A DNA stretch of 64,000 bases from Notamacropus eugenii. Taxonomy: Eukaryota; Chordata; Mammalia; Diprotodontia; Macropodidae. The position numbers were made by a program, and so were the translations under genes. Below the pieces are notes generated by a model that did not search any database, was not told where the DNA came from, and was given only the letters and a program-made list of their open reading frames with translations. The stretch lies in assembly GCF_028372415.1 (NCBI RefSeq), contig NC_092874.1, forward strand, positions 58,255,865 through 58,319,864, given 5' to 3'. The stretch's first letter is position 1. Each line of letters opens with the position of its first letter. This document shows, in pieces, positions 24,937 through 35,735 of this stretch.

Positions 24937-24999
24937 CTGTATGTTGTGTGTGTATATATGTGTGTATGTTTCCTCCCCACTAATACTGTATACATACAC

Positions 25000-26235
25000 T
25001 TAGATAATACTGTAAACAAAGTACTGGATTTAGTGTTAGCTTAATGTTGCTTAATAGATGTTCATTGGGTTGATTTTATTTAATGTATCTTTGAAAATTG
25101 TTCTGTTTCATGGCTCAAATTGAGTTTGAAGGTTATCTGAAGAGCAGTGGAAAGGTACATGGTGTGTATGAAAGGTTATGAAGGAGAAGCTGTGTAAAAG
25201 GTGGTATCCATGGAATATGGTCCAGAAGGAAGATGGTCTGGTATAATAATAAGGGTAAGTGATCAGCTCACGTCCTCAGTTGACAGCCCTATGGTGTCAG
25301 GAAAGCTCAAAGACAGCCCCAGTTTGTGCAGTGGACTCTGTGGTGAATGTAAGGGAAGACATGGAAAAATATCACAGAAAACAGGGCAAGCATGGGCAGA
25401 TTGTCATCTGTATTGCTGGAAAAAATGTCCATGGAGTTCAGGGGAATTTGCCTTTATTTTCCTGCTTTTGAAAAGATTCAATAGGCCCTGGAGGATTCAT
25501 ATAGATTCAGAAGCCTCTTGGACCAACAACCATTTTGCAGTGAGCAAGATTAGGGTAAACGGGCCCCTAACTATGCTTAGAGTTGTAGAGGGATAACCTC
25601 TGGTACACTGTGGCAGGGGTAGGAAACCTGGGCGGACTCAGATCTCATCTTTCCCCAAGGTCTTCTGAAGACTAATTTACTACAAGATGTGGTGATCACG
25701 TTGGAGAGGCTAGGGGCTGGTGTCTCTGTCTGTCTCTCTGTCTGACTTTGTCTCTCTGTCTCTGGGTGTATCTCTCTTCCCCTTCCTCTCTTTCTTTCTC
25801 TCTCTGCTGTATGTCTAAATCTATAGGTGCCAAGCAAAGAGAACCAAAGGAGTCAACTTTTTCACAGAGTGGGTCCCAGAGGCAAGAGATAACTATAGCA
25901 ATTCATATATTTTTATATTTTATCATCCTCCTAAAATAGGTCGCAAGAATTAGGAAAAAATGCTATCTGGCAAGATGCCATTGTGGTAGCTGGGAAAACA
26001 GTTTAGCTTTATTCAGGCTGTGAGGATCATCACAGCTTTGAGTTCTCTCTAGGAGCCAGAGAGGATAGTGCAGCCTGCTAAAAAGTGAGGTCCGGCAAAA
26101 AGGGTGAGGCATAGCTGGACTGCACCTCCTGGTGGCGTATTCAGACATTGCGCTCCGAGTTAATCCAAAGTCCTTGACTAAATTGTTTCTGTAAGTGATC
26201 GCTGACACTAAGCTTCTCTATCCCAGCTGAATGCC
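25000..26235. other. Intergenic, unexplained
   Basis: An open frame of 131 codons at 25201-25596 matches no family I know and has no gene context. A CT/TC-rich stretch runs from 25724 to 25806. The start near 25612 (gcaggggtaggaaacctggg) resembles a hAT MITE end but no partner end was found. Confidence 0.5.
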
Positions 26236-26239
26236 ACAG

Positions 26240-26660
26240 GTAGATGAGTTAGGTGGGGATCCGATTAGAATGTGAGACCTGGAACTATGAAGACCTCAAT
26301 TCAAAGCCTTCCTCTAATACTAAATACACGATGTTGGCAAGCCAACCTCTGATCAAATGAGACATGAAAGTTGTTTGGGATATGCTACAATCATCTCTTC
26401 AAAAAAGAGTTAGGAAGACAGATTGATAGCTATCTGTCCTCAAATTGGTTACTTCACCACAGAATGTGCAACTCAAGGCATGATAGGCATGATACCTTTA
26501 GTGTTATATATGAACTATGCATGTTGGGTGGTGGATTGAAAGCCAGACTTGAAGCTGGAAGACGTGGATTAAATCCCAACATATAAGTAATGTAACCATG
26601 AGCAAGTTATTTAACCTTTCAATGTGCCATATGACTATAAAGGTGCAAGTCACAGATGAT
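26240..26660 (+). repeat. Two degraded MIR/SINE copies
   Basis: The first, about 26264-26365, has gagacctggaactatgaaga and caattcaaagccttcctcta. The second, about 26520-26650, has gacttgaagctggaagacgt, gattaaatcccaac and gagcaagttatttaaccttt. Confidence 0.5.
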
Positions 26661-26689
26661 CTATATTTTCAGATGGAAATTTATGATAG

Positions 26690-26892
26690 AATCATGGATT
26701 TAGAGGTGGAATAGACTTTAATGGCCATCAAATCCAATTCTTTTATTTTGCAGTTGAAGAACCTATAGTCTAGAGGTAAAGTGACTTGCCCAGAGTTCTT
26801 TAGCTGGTAAGAGCATGAGGCAAGGTTTGAATTGGGGTCTTTTTGATTCCAAGTTCAGTTCTCTATCCACTGTGCCACTCCCCTGCCTCTAC
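26690..26892 (-). repeat. MIR/SINE, antisense
   Basis: atcatggatttagaggtgga, cttttattttgcagttgaag, gtgacttgcccagagttctt and ctctatccactgtgccactc form a full antisense SINE. Confidence 0.75.
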
Positions 26893-26917
26893 TTCTCACA
26901 GTGGAATCAAGGTCCTT

Positions 26918-26932
26918 CCCCCCCCCCCCCCC
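26918..26932. repeat. C15 run
   Basis: Fifteen consecutive C followed by six A, just after the SINE at 26690-26892. Confidence 0.95.
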
Positions 26933-26999
26933 AAAAAAGTAAGCCACACAAAACTTTCTCAGTATTTCTGTCCACACTTTCAATATCAACAGTAAACCT

Positions 27000-29440
27000 G
27001 GGCTATATTAGCTACTAGGTTTGTAATTCCCCAAAGTTTATCCAAATCTAGAGGTTTCAAGTTGGTGGTTCAGCATTCCACATTCATCCAATTAATTGAT
27101 AGCACCAACTGATGTCACTTCTAGTCACTCAAGAGTGAAACAAGTCAGAAACTGGTAATGTTTTATACATCTATTCTTAGGGAGAAGAAACCTTGTGTTC
27201 ACACACTAAGGCTTTCTACACTTTCAAATTATTTCAAATGCTGCCAGTTACTAAGTGCCTTGAGTACACTAAAGTCTGTCAGAACTAACTGTAGCAAACT
27301 AGTAACTAGTTAATTAGTCAAAGTAGAAGTATAGGTACCAAAAATGACCATAGTCTAACCTATGATGTCGGTACACAGAATCTTGCATGCAGAGAAACAT
27401 ATGTAAATTAAATTACATACCTAAGATCAGTCAATGATCAGGAGTTACAAATAGAAACAGTATCTGCCTATTATCTCGGCATGTGCTGCTCTAACCAGCA
27501 GACTTTGTTCTTTCCAAGATTATTGGCGTGACTAGCTTGTTTGTTTCTAATTAGCCCGTTTAGATTTGCGTGAGGTAAGAAAGAAAACTATGGTGAACTT
27601 TAATTCAGATCTCAAAATCAACAAAGACTGATACTGTCAGTTTTCTTTAACATAAACAATAAGACCTTGCATGGGTATGACACTTCCCAAGGGTTAGTTA
27701 CTATGTCTTTTCACTTTGTCATTTTGTCTTTACTTCAATAAGAAAATAGATACTCTTCCTCCAAAAACCAGTATTCTTTTTCTTGTTCTAGATGTTTCCT
27801 CATAACTTTTCTTAGTTCCTGTATGTTGTGTTAGAGCTGACTAGGTGTGATCAGTGGTGTGTTTGTAAATGTTTAACAATCAGCTTTCCAAAATAACCCC
27901 CAACCATATGCAGGAAACACTTTAAGTTTAATCCACATTATTATTTTCTCCATCACTTTTTAAAGTCTAAACCACCAACAAAGCAACAAATCAAGCTTGG
28001 CTTTATAGTGTTTGTTGATTTCCAAGATGCAAATGCTCTCTGAAAATTTAACAGTTGGCTCTAGGTGAGCTTGAGGTGTCCTGGCTCTAGCACACACTGG
28101 GCTATGATTCTAATTTTAAAGGAAAATAGCACTGATAATATTAGAATTCATTTTAAAGGAGCTGACTTGTTTATTGAGGGCCTCTTCTGTGGAAGGCATC
28201 ATGATAGTAGATGGTGAGGGAGGATAGAAAAATGACCAAGACTACTGCCCCTTTTCTTAGTGAGTTTGCTGTTTAACAGCAGAAATAATTAGATGATACA
28301 TGAGAAATGATAATGTAAATTGAGCCTCCATTATTCTTGTTCTCCAGTTACATTTCATAAAAGGATCATACAATGGACAGGAAATAAAGATATTTTCCAT
28401 GTGCATATTAAATTGGGTTCAGTGGGTTTATTTGGTGATATGTACTCACAAGTATGAGAAAACTGATGCTGGAAGGTGCTAAAACAGGCCTTTGGCTACA
28501 CCTACCCTCTTAACTTCTCCCCTCAGTTTTGCAGGGATTTCAGCTGTGATTTTCAGAGCAAATTCTCAGTCACTAGTTCTACTGGTGCATCAACAATTAT
28601 CATCACAGGAAACAAACTACACATGCACCAGGACATTCCTGGCGGTTTGTACATTTTGTTTCATAGAGCTTGCTGAAAACAATGTACAAGCCTAGGAACA
28701 TGGATGATTTGACTAATCATTTAAGAGACTTTGAATTTCCAAGCTCTTATAGGCAGGAAGGAAATAGAAGTTTGAAATGTGAAGAATGCCATTCCCCTTG
28801 GTTTATACAATATCTCTGTTGAAAGAAGATGATTGTATGAACCATCTTTGTATATAAGCAAATTCTGATCAGGTCTGTCAGATTTCTCAGATTAGATGTG
28901 GTTATTATAAAGAATTGGTGGAACCTAGCACTAAACATCATGTAGGATTTGGGTGATGAAAGTAAAATATTTCCCCTCTGATGGAAATGTCTCCCAGCTT
29001 TTCCTCATAGTCATTAAAACTGCCTACTCAGTTCTACCATTGTGGATTTCTCACAAAAGGGATAGCTGCAGGAATGGAACCCTGATACTGAGAGTGGAGT
29101 TTGTGGAGACTCATAAAACCTATTTTCCCATTTTTTCTGGAAATAGTTTGCAAAATTGGAAAGAGACCCTTTTATCTCTTCAGAGATAGTGTGATAGTGT
29201 GCTAAAGTTGGAGTCAGAAAGAACTCAGTTTGGATCCTGCCTCAGATACTTTAAGTACTAGTTGTGGGCAGATATGGGCAGATATCCTAGATTGGAAAAG
29301 AGAAAATTTGGTGGTTCGGGGAAGACGGATTAACAAAAGGAAAATGGGAAAGTATCAGAAATACACACACATACACACACACACACAAATTAAAGGTAAG
29401 ATATACAAACCCATCCATTCTCAAGAGGTTTAACTGCTAC
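27000..29440. other. Single-copy-looking intergenic stretch
   Basis: About 2.4 kb with almost no repeat that I recognise. A partial SINE trace is at 29195-29250 (ttggagtcagaaagaactca) and a short CA tract at 29363-29388. Small open frames match nothing. Confidence 0.5.
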
Positions 29441-29449
29441 TATTATTGA

Positions 29450-30295
29450 CGTGACTCCAAAGTTTGCATCTTGAGTCCTGATCCCTCACCTGAATTTCAG
29501 TTTTGCATTTCTATCTATATGGGGAATATCCACAAGGATGCCCTCTCAATCTGTTCAAATGAGAATTTATCATTTCCTTCCTATCACAAATCTCCTGTAC
29601 CGCTTTCTGCTGGTTTCTCTATTGTGTTAATGGTTCCACCATTTCCCAAATCCCTGAAGTTCAAAACTTAAGCATCATCTATGTCTCCTTCCCCTCATTT
29701 GTTCTCCACAACCAGTCAGATGCTAAGCCCTATTAATTCTACCTCTCTAGCATCATTTTCACCCATTTCTTCTATAGGAAATGCTTATTAAATGTCTGTT
29801 GATTGATATTCATATCCTTTGCTGCCAAACTATTTTGGACTATTCTAACAGAAACAGTCTATATATGTCAAATTTGACAAGTTAGCAAAATCTCTTGTGT
29901 TCCCTTTGGAACTTTTTATTTCCTTCTATGCAGTTTTTTACCCCTTCTGCTTCAATCAAGTGTCAGAGCTCACTATTTACCAAATATACCTTTACTCATG
30001 ACCATTCCATTCATGTGCCCTGCCTTGGAACACCTAATTTCATTCTGTCAAAGTCTTACCCATTCTTTATAGTGCACCTCAAATGCTGTTTCTTTTATGA
30101 AGACTTCACTGATCATAATGGACAAAAATCATTTCTCCCTGTTTGGAGCTCCCATAACACTTTCTCTGTACTATTCTTGTGATATTTATCATCTGTTCCC
30201 TTGTTATGTGGTCTTTTGTTGATGTATTTTATCTCCCCTAGGTCTCTTGGACAGATAACATAGTGCCCAGGACAATAGGTGCTCAATATTTTTTT
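29450..30295 (+). mobile_element. L2 LINE fragment
   Basis: L2 order is kept: gaatttatcatttccttcct, aatggttccaccatttccca, tctccttcccctcatttgtt, agatgctaagccctattaat, then caaatgctgtttcttttatg, cttgttatgtggtc and the tail gtgcccaggacaataggtgc. A small insertion lies near 29780-29815. Confidence 0.7.
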
Positions 30296-30354
30296 TATGA
30301 AAACAAAATCCAAAAAAGCTAATCTAAGTTATTAATGAAAATCATGGTTTCTCT

Positions 30355-30825
30355 TTTTGGTTTTATTAACATATTTTGTTTTTATATTACAAATATTTAT
30401 AGATTATTCCCCCACTCCTACCCCTTTCTTCCTCCACTTTGTGAGAGATCACTTGTAACAAAGATCCACTATTAAGATTTATTTGTCACTAGTCTTCAAG
30501 AATCATAAATGGTCATTATATTGATCACAGTCCTTTAAAGGTGTTTGTTTTGACAGCGTTATTGCATAAGTTCCCCCTTCTCTTTGTTTCATTCTTATCG
30601 TTTTATAAAGACCTCAAAATGGCTCATTTTCATAATATTTATACGTAATATAAATTGTTCTGATTCTGTTTATTTCATTCTACATCAGTTCCTATGAGTC
30701 TTTTAATATGTTTTGGAAATAATCTATTTTCTCATTTCTTATGGCACAATAGTACTCCATCATCTTCAGATACCGAAGCTTTTTCAGTTCTTCCTCAATT
30801 CATGGGCATTTCCTTAGTTTTCAGG
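30355..30825 (-). mobile_element. Old L1 3'UTR fragment
   Basis: On the minus strand this is a diverged L1 3' part. catttcttatggcacaatag and tactccatcatc correspond to the motif cttatagctcagtaatattc in the better L1 copy near 55155. It is strongly decayed. Confidence 0.5.
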
Positions 30826-31326
30826 AAGAGATAAAAAGAGAAATTCCATTTAAAATAATTGGAGGATGTATAAAATATTTAGGAGCTTACTCTCCAGGAT
30901 GCACCAAAGAACTTTATAAATACAACCACAAACAACTGTTTACAGAAATAAAGATAAGAAAATATTTTTTAAAAAGACAAGACTACTTAAATCCATAAAG
31001 TCATTTAATATCATACCAATCAAAGTAGCCAAGCATTACTTTGTAGAAATAGAAAAGAACAATTATAAATTCATGTGGAGGGGAGGAAAAATTAAAAAAA
31101 ATCTAAAGAAAAATAATGAAAAGAAATGAAAAGGAAGGGAGTCTAATAACGCTACATCTCAAGCAATTTTGCAAGGCAATAATTATTAAAAACAATTTAA
31201 TACTCATTTAAAAAATAGTATGATCAATCAGTGGAACAGATGAAGTACTTAAAATACACAAAGGAATGTGTCTAATAACAATATTCTATAGACATAAAGA
31301 CCCCAGCTATTGCAATAAGTATTCTT
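30826..31326 (+). mobile_element. Older L1 ORF2 fragment, left part
   Basis: The plus-strand translation shows IPFKIIGGCIKYLGAYSPG and later TKELYKYNHKQLFTEIKI, typical of the ORF2p C-terminal region of L1. Several stops and frameshifts break it. It is interrupted at 31326 by the HAL1-type element and resumes at 34222. Confidence 0.65.
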
Positions 31327-32654
31327 TTTTTTTTAATAATTAAATTTATTTATTTAACTTTTAACATTCATTTTCACAAAATTTTGGGTTACAAATTTTC
31401 TCCCCTTTTATCCCCTCCCCCCCCAAACACCAATCATTCTAACTGTCCCTGTGACCAATCTGCTCTCTCTTCTATCATCCCTCTCTGCCCTTGTCTCTGT
31501 CTTCTCTTTTGTCCTGTAGGGCCAGATAGCTTTCTATACCCCTTTACCTGTATTTCTTATTTCCTAGTGGTAAGAACATTACAGTTGATCCTAACACTTT
31601 GAGTTCCAACTTCTTTACCTCCCTCCCTCTCCACCCCTTCCCTTTGGAAGGCAAGCAATTCAATATAGGCCAAATCTGTGTAGTTTTGCAAATGACTTCC
31701 ATAATAGTTGTGTTGTATAGGACTAACTATATTTCCCTCCATCCTATCCTGTCCCCCATTACTTCTATTCTCTTTTGATCCTATCCCTCCCCATGAGTGT
31801 CGACCTCAAATTGCATTCTCCTCCCCATGCCCTCCCTTCTATCATCCCCCCCACCCTGCTTGTCCCCTTGTCCCCCACTTTCCTGTATTGTGAGATAGGT
31901 TTTCCTACCAAAATGAGTGTGCATTTTATTCTTTTCTTTAGTGGAATGTGATGAGAGTAGACTTTATGTTTTTCTCTCACCTCCCCTCTTTATCCCTCCA
32001 CTAATGAGTCTTTTGCTTGCCTCTTTTATGAGAGATAATTTGCCCCATTCAATTTCTCCCTTTCTCCTCCCAACATATTTCTCTCTCACTGCTTGATTTC
32101 ATTTTTTTTTTAAGATATGATCCCATCCTCTTCAATTCACTCTGTGCACTCTGTCTCTATGTATGTGTGCGTGTGTGCATGTGTGTGTGTGTAATCCCAC
32201 CCAGTACCCAAATACTGAAATGTTTCAAGAGTTACAAATATTGTCTTTCCATGTAGGAATGTAAACAGTTCAACTTTAGTAAGTCCCTTATGACTTCTCT
32301 TTGCTGTTCACCTTTTCATGGTTCTCTTCATTCTTGTGTTTGAAAGTCAAATTTTCTTTTCAGCTCTGGTCTTTTCATCAAGAATGCTTGAAAGTCCTTG
32401 ATTTCATTGAAAGACCATATTTATCCCCTGAAGTATTATACTCAGTTTTGCTGGATAGGTGATTCTTGGTTTTAGTCCTAGTTCCTTTGACTTCTGGAAT
32501 ATCATATTCCATGCCCTTCGATGGCCTTAATGTAGAAGCTGCTAGATCTTGTGTTATCCAGATTGTATTTCCACAATACTTGAATTGTTTCTTTCTAGCT
32601 GCTTGCAATATTTTCTCCTTGACCTGGGAACTCTGGAATTTGGCCACAATGTTC

Positions 32655-33440
32655 CTAGGAGTTTTCTCTTTTTGGATCTCTTTCAGACTGTGTTCTGTGG
32701 ATTCCTTGAATATTTATTTTGCCCTCTGGTTCTAGAATCTCAGGGCAGTTTTTCTTGATAATTTCATGAAAGATGATGTCTAGGCTCTTCTTTTGATCAT
32801 GGCTTTCAGGTAGTCCCAAAATTTTTAAATTGTCTCTCCTGAATCTGTTTTCCAGGTCAGTTGTTTTTCCAATGAGATATTTCACATTATCTTCCATTTT
32901 TCCATTCTTCTGTCTTTGTTCTGTGATATCATTCTTTCTCGCAAAGTCCTTAGCCTCCATCTGTGCCATTCTAGTTTTGAAAGAACTATTTTCTTCAGTG
33001 AGCTTTTGAATCTCCTTTTCCATTTGGCTAATTCTGCTTTTGAAAGCATTCTTCTCCTCATTGGCTTTTTGAGCCTCTTTTGCCAATTGAGTTAGGCTAG
33101 TTTTCAAGGTGTTAATTTCTTCAACATTTTTTTGGGTCTCCTTTAGCAGGGAGCTGATCTGCTTTTCATGCTTTTCTTTCATCTCTCTCATTTCTCTTCC
33201 CAGTTTTTCCTCCACCTCTCTAACTTGATTTTCAAAATTCTTTTTGAGCTCTTCCATGGCCTGAGCCCATTGGGTGGGCTGGGACACAGAAGCCTTGATT
33301 TCTGTGTCTTTGCCTGATGGTAAGCATTGTTCTTCCTCATCAGAAAGGAAGGGAGGAAATGCCTGTTCTCCAAGAAAGTAGCCTTCAATAGTCTTATTTC
33401 TTTTCCCTTTTTGACCTCTGAATATTCTCCTCACACCCAC
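32655..33440 (-). pseudogene. L1-type ORF1p of the HAL1 element (truncated)
   Basis: A frame of 261 codons encoding an RNA-binding chaperone of L1 type. Residues about 60-165 form a long Lys/Glu-rich coiled coil (VREVEEKLGREMREMKEKHE onward). From about 185 the RRM-like domain starts with DLENRFRRDNLKILGLPES and continues SLDIIFHEIIKKNCPEILEP to the HRTQSERDPKR motif. The frame opens at GTG, not ATG; the first in-frame ATG is at 33257 (MEELKKNFENQ). It stops at 32655. The C-terminal domain continues in another frame at about 32378-32650 (SSQVKEKILQAARKKQFKY), so at least one frameshift has broken it. Confidence 0.8.
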
Positions 33441-34221
33441 CTTGCCTCCTGATCCTCCCAGCCAGCGTTTGGGGACTGAGATTCAAATGCTGCTTCCAGC
33501 CTTAGGGCTTTTGGCGGGGGCAGGGCTGCTATTCAGTATGAGATTATGTTCAGGTGGTCAGGTCAGGGCAAGGCCACCTCTCAGGCTCAGTTCCCTCAGG
33601 GGGTTTATGCACAGACCTTCCACAATGGATTCAGGCTCCCGCCCGCTTGGGGAGCCCCAGTCTGCAGCCGCCTCTCAGCTTCTACCTCCCGGGGGGGGGG
33701 GCCCGAATCATAGGGGCACCCCACTCCCCTCTCAACCCGCCAAAGAGACTCTCTCACCGACCCCCGTCACCTGTGGGCGGAGGGACTTGTGCGGCCGCTG
33801 GAGATCCCGTCCCTGAAATCTGCTCGGGTCTGTTTCTCTTGGTGCTGTGGCCACAGCAGGTCTGGGCTGGGCTGGGCTCTGTGTTTGCAGCACGACAGAC
33901 CTTTTGTGAGAGGTTTGAAGGTCCCTCTGTGGGTGGAGGGACCCGCGTGGCCGCTGGAGATCCCGTCCCCGAAGCCCGCTCAGAGGCCGCGGCAGGGCTG
34001 CACTCAGCTCCCAGTACCGGCGCCCAGTCCGCAGCGCGAAGAACCCCGCCGCGAGAGGTTTGCAGGTCCCTCCGGAACAGAAATCTCCCTCGCTCCAATA
34101 TTCCGTGGCCTCTGGGTGCAGAATTCACCGTGAATTACTCCCCTGTAGCCGTTCTGTGGGTTGTGGGTTCGGAGCTATGTGTATGTGCGTCTTTCTACTC
34201 CGCCATCTTGGCTCCGCCCCC
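33441..34221 (-). promoter_or_regulatory. L1/HAL1 5'UTR, CpG-rich promoter
   Basis: The only clearly CpG-rich stretch in the window. On the minus strand the element starts with gggggcggagccaagatggc, which contains a YY1-type site (cgccatctt on the plus strand, 34201-34209), placed as in other L1 5' ends. Two tandem units of about 150 bases repeat at 33771 and 33927 (shared ggccgctggagatcccgtcc). An 11-base G run lies at 33691-33701. It probably drove transcription of the element. Whether it also acts outward toward TMEM236 is an inference. Confidence 0.7.
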
Positions 34222-34330
34222 TGCAATAAGTATTCTTGACAAAAATTGCTGGGAAAGATTGGACAGCAATAAGGAAGAAATTAGGTTTAGATCAACATCT
34301 TACAACTTAGAGATACTGACTTTTTAAAAA
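34222..34330 (+). mobile_element. Older L1 ORF2 fragment, right part
   Basis: It continues the element at 30826-31326. After the duplicated tgcaataagtattctt it reads gacaaaaattgctgggaaag, corresponding to the FDKNGWENWKT segment of ORF2p seen at 55703-56059. It ends in an A-rich trace near 34330. Confidence 0.6.
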
Positions 34331-34862
34331 TGCTGCATTTGTTTGTTTATTTTTTTGCCCTAGACATAGTGTGGTTATACCAATGAAGTTGATTGTTGAA
34401 CAATTGTTAATATGTCTATGTCTAAGCTTCTTAATGGGCAAAATGAAATAATAATTTTACTTGTGTCAAGAGGAATTTGTATGTGAGATAGGTAGTTATT
34501 GCCCTAAAAACTTTGTAAATATAGGGTAGTATGTAAATATTTATAGGCACCATGGTGTTTAACAGTAATAATAAATACTTTTGACCAGTACAAAGAAATA
34601 TGGGGCAAAAGTCATGACTCAGGTGATCCATATGTAACTAATCTAGAAAATCTCTTTCTCAGATATCTTGTACTTATTATTATTAGTTATTGAGATTAAT
34701 GAACCCTTTAATGGTCAATAAAAGAATAAAAAATCAGTGGTTAATGTGCGCGCATGTGTCTGTGCAAAGAACTTGAACATAGTTCAGAACAGTATCTTTG
34801 TATGTATTTATTACTGATTATGTAGAAGGAAAGCTTTTTCTCCTAAGACGTGGCATTTCAGA

Positions 34863-35119
34863 ATGGTCTCCGGAAAATTAATCAAACTCCTGGTTTATGA
34901 GATCCTAGAATTTGCTTCTTTTTCTATCCCAACTCTTGTGGTGGCAGAACAGTTTGCCTCAGCCTTCCAAGGGACAAAGAACTCTGCTGAGAAGACATTT
35001 TATTGGCTTGTTTTGTCCATTTCTATTGCATATGTAGCACTGGTGACATTGATAGTTTGGATTCCTGTGAAAGTTCTGTTCTACAAAAAGCATCGTATCT
35101 GCTCCAAAGTAAAACAATG
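34863..35119 (+). CDS. TMEM236: TMEM236 first coding exon
   Basis: TMEM236 is a multi-pass membrane protein of unknown molecular function, next to STAM in human. This exon starts at ATG 34863 and encodes [40 protein letters not shown] and [20 protein letters not shown]. Segments about 8-28 and 48-72 are predicted membrane helices, followed by a basic stretch [13 protein letters not shown]. It closely follows human TMEM236 ([20 protein letters not shown], as I recall it). The donor is gtaagt after 35119, splitting a Trp codon that exon 2 completes. The upstream catttcag could be an acceptor for a 5'UTR intron. The nearest upstream element is a HAL1-type insertion whose 5' end is 641 bases away. 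Confidence 0.9.
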
Positions 35120-35684
35120 GTAAGTGTATCCAGGTAAGACATCCAGCCAGGGAACTAGAGCTTGGGTGGAAAACTCCTGTGGTGCTTCTGCCAGGTTGTG
35201 AGCTGAGACTTATGGGTGGTGTTGACTGGTTCTTTTGCTTTTCTTTGTATCCTCTGGGCTTAACTTAGTGTCTGACCTGTAGTAAGTGCTCCGTGTTGAC
35301 TTGTCTACTAATCTGAAAGTAAAGAATTCATCCTACTGAAATTTTAGAAAAGGTTTGCTATGTTGGAAAAATAGCAAGCTGTTTCTATTACTTTTTTATT
35401 AACTTAAATATCAGCAAATATAGACATTTTGATATACAAAGACCACAAAAATTGATTGTATGTGAAACTGAATTTTTCTTATATCTATTTTAAAGGTGTA
35501 TATTAAAAGTTAAAATGATAGCAGTAAAACCACCCTTTTTGTCAGTCTCTTACGTACTTTTTTTTATTCTTTCTGTGAGGTTTAAATGTTTCAGTGATAC
35601 TCTTTTCTTTATTTTCTTTTAAAATTTTGTATCATTCTCCTTACCCAATTACATCAATACTTAGGAAATGGTACATACTCTGTT

Positions 35685-35735
35685 ACAAATTGTTGTTGTT
35701 ATTGAGTCATTTCAGTTGTGTCTGACTCTCCATGT
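35685..35735 (-). repeat. SINE/RTE-type tail fragment
   Basis: ttgttgttattgagtcattt and cagttgtgtctgactctcca are the antisense form of the RTE-derived tail that ends the SINEs at 41138 and 46424. The head is missing. It directly abuts an L1 fragment. Confidence 0.55.

Larger units (their letters stand above)
31327..34221 (-). mobile_element. HAL1-type (ORF1-only) L1 relative, full length
   Basis: A 2895-base element on the minus strand. Its 5' end is at 34221 (minus strand gggggcggagccaagatggc) and its 3' poly(A) is at 31327-31334. Order: CpG-rich 5'UTR, ORF1, then a purine-rich 3'UTR. There is no ORF2 at all. A perfect 16-bp duplication flanks it: tgcaataagtattctt at 31311-31326 and 34222-34237. 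The host DNA is an older L1 read in the opposite direction. Its 3' terminal 80 bases match the end of an ordinary L1 at 54690. HAL1 (half-L1) families are known from mammals including opossum. The alternative is a one-off internal deletion of L1, but the second copy at about 57.8-60.3 kb has the same ORF1-to-3'UTR join. Confidence 0.85.

Noticed and set aside
33640-34221. A CpG island belonging to the TMEM236 promoter
   Set aside because: The sequence is the 5'UTR of the inserted element, bounded by its target-site duplication. A role for the gene is left only as a hypothesis.
33442-34327. Frames of 257, 124 and 114 codons in GC-rich DNA upstream of TMEM236
   Set aside because: They lie in the 5'UTR of the HAL1 element, in wrong strand or frame; high GC makes stops rare.
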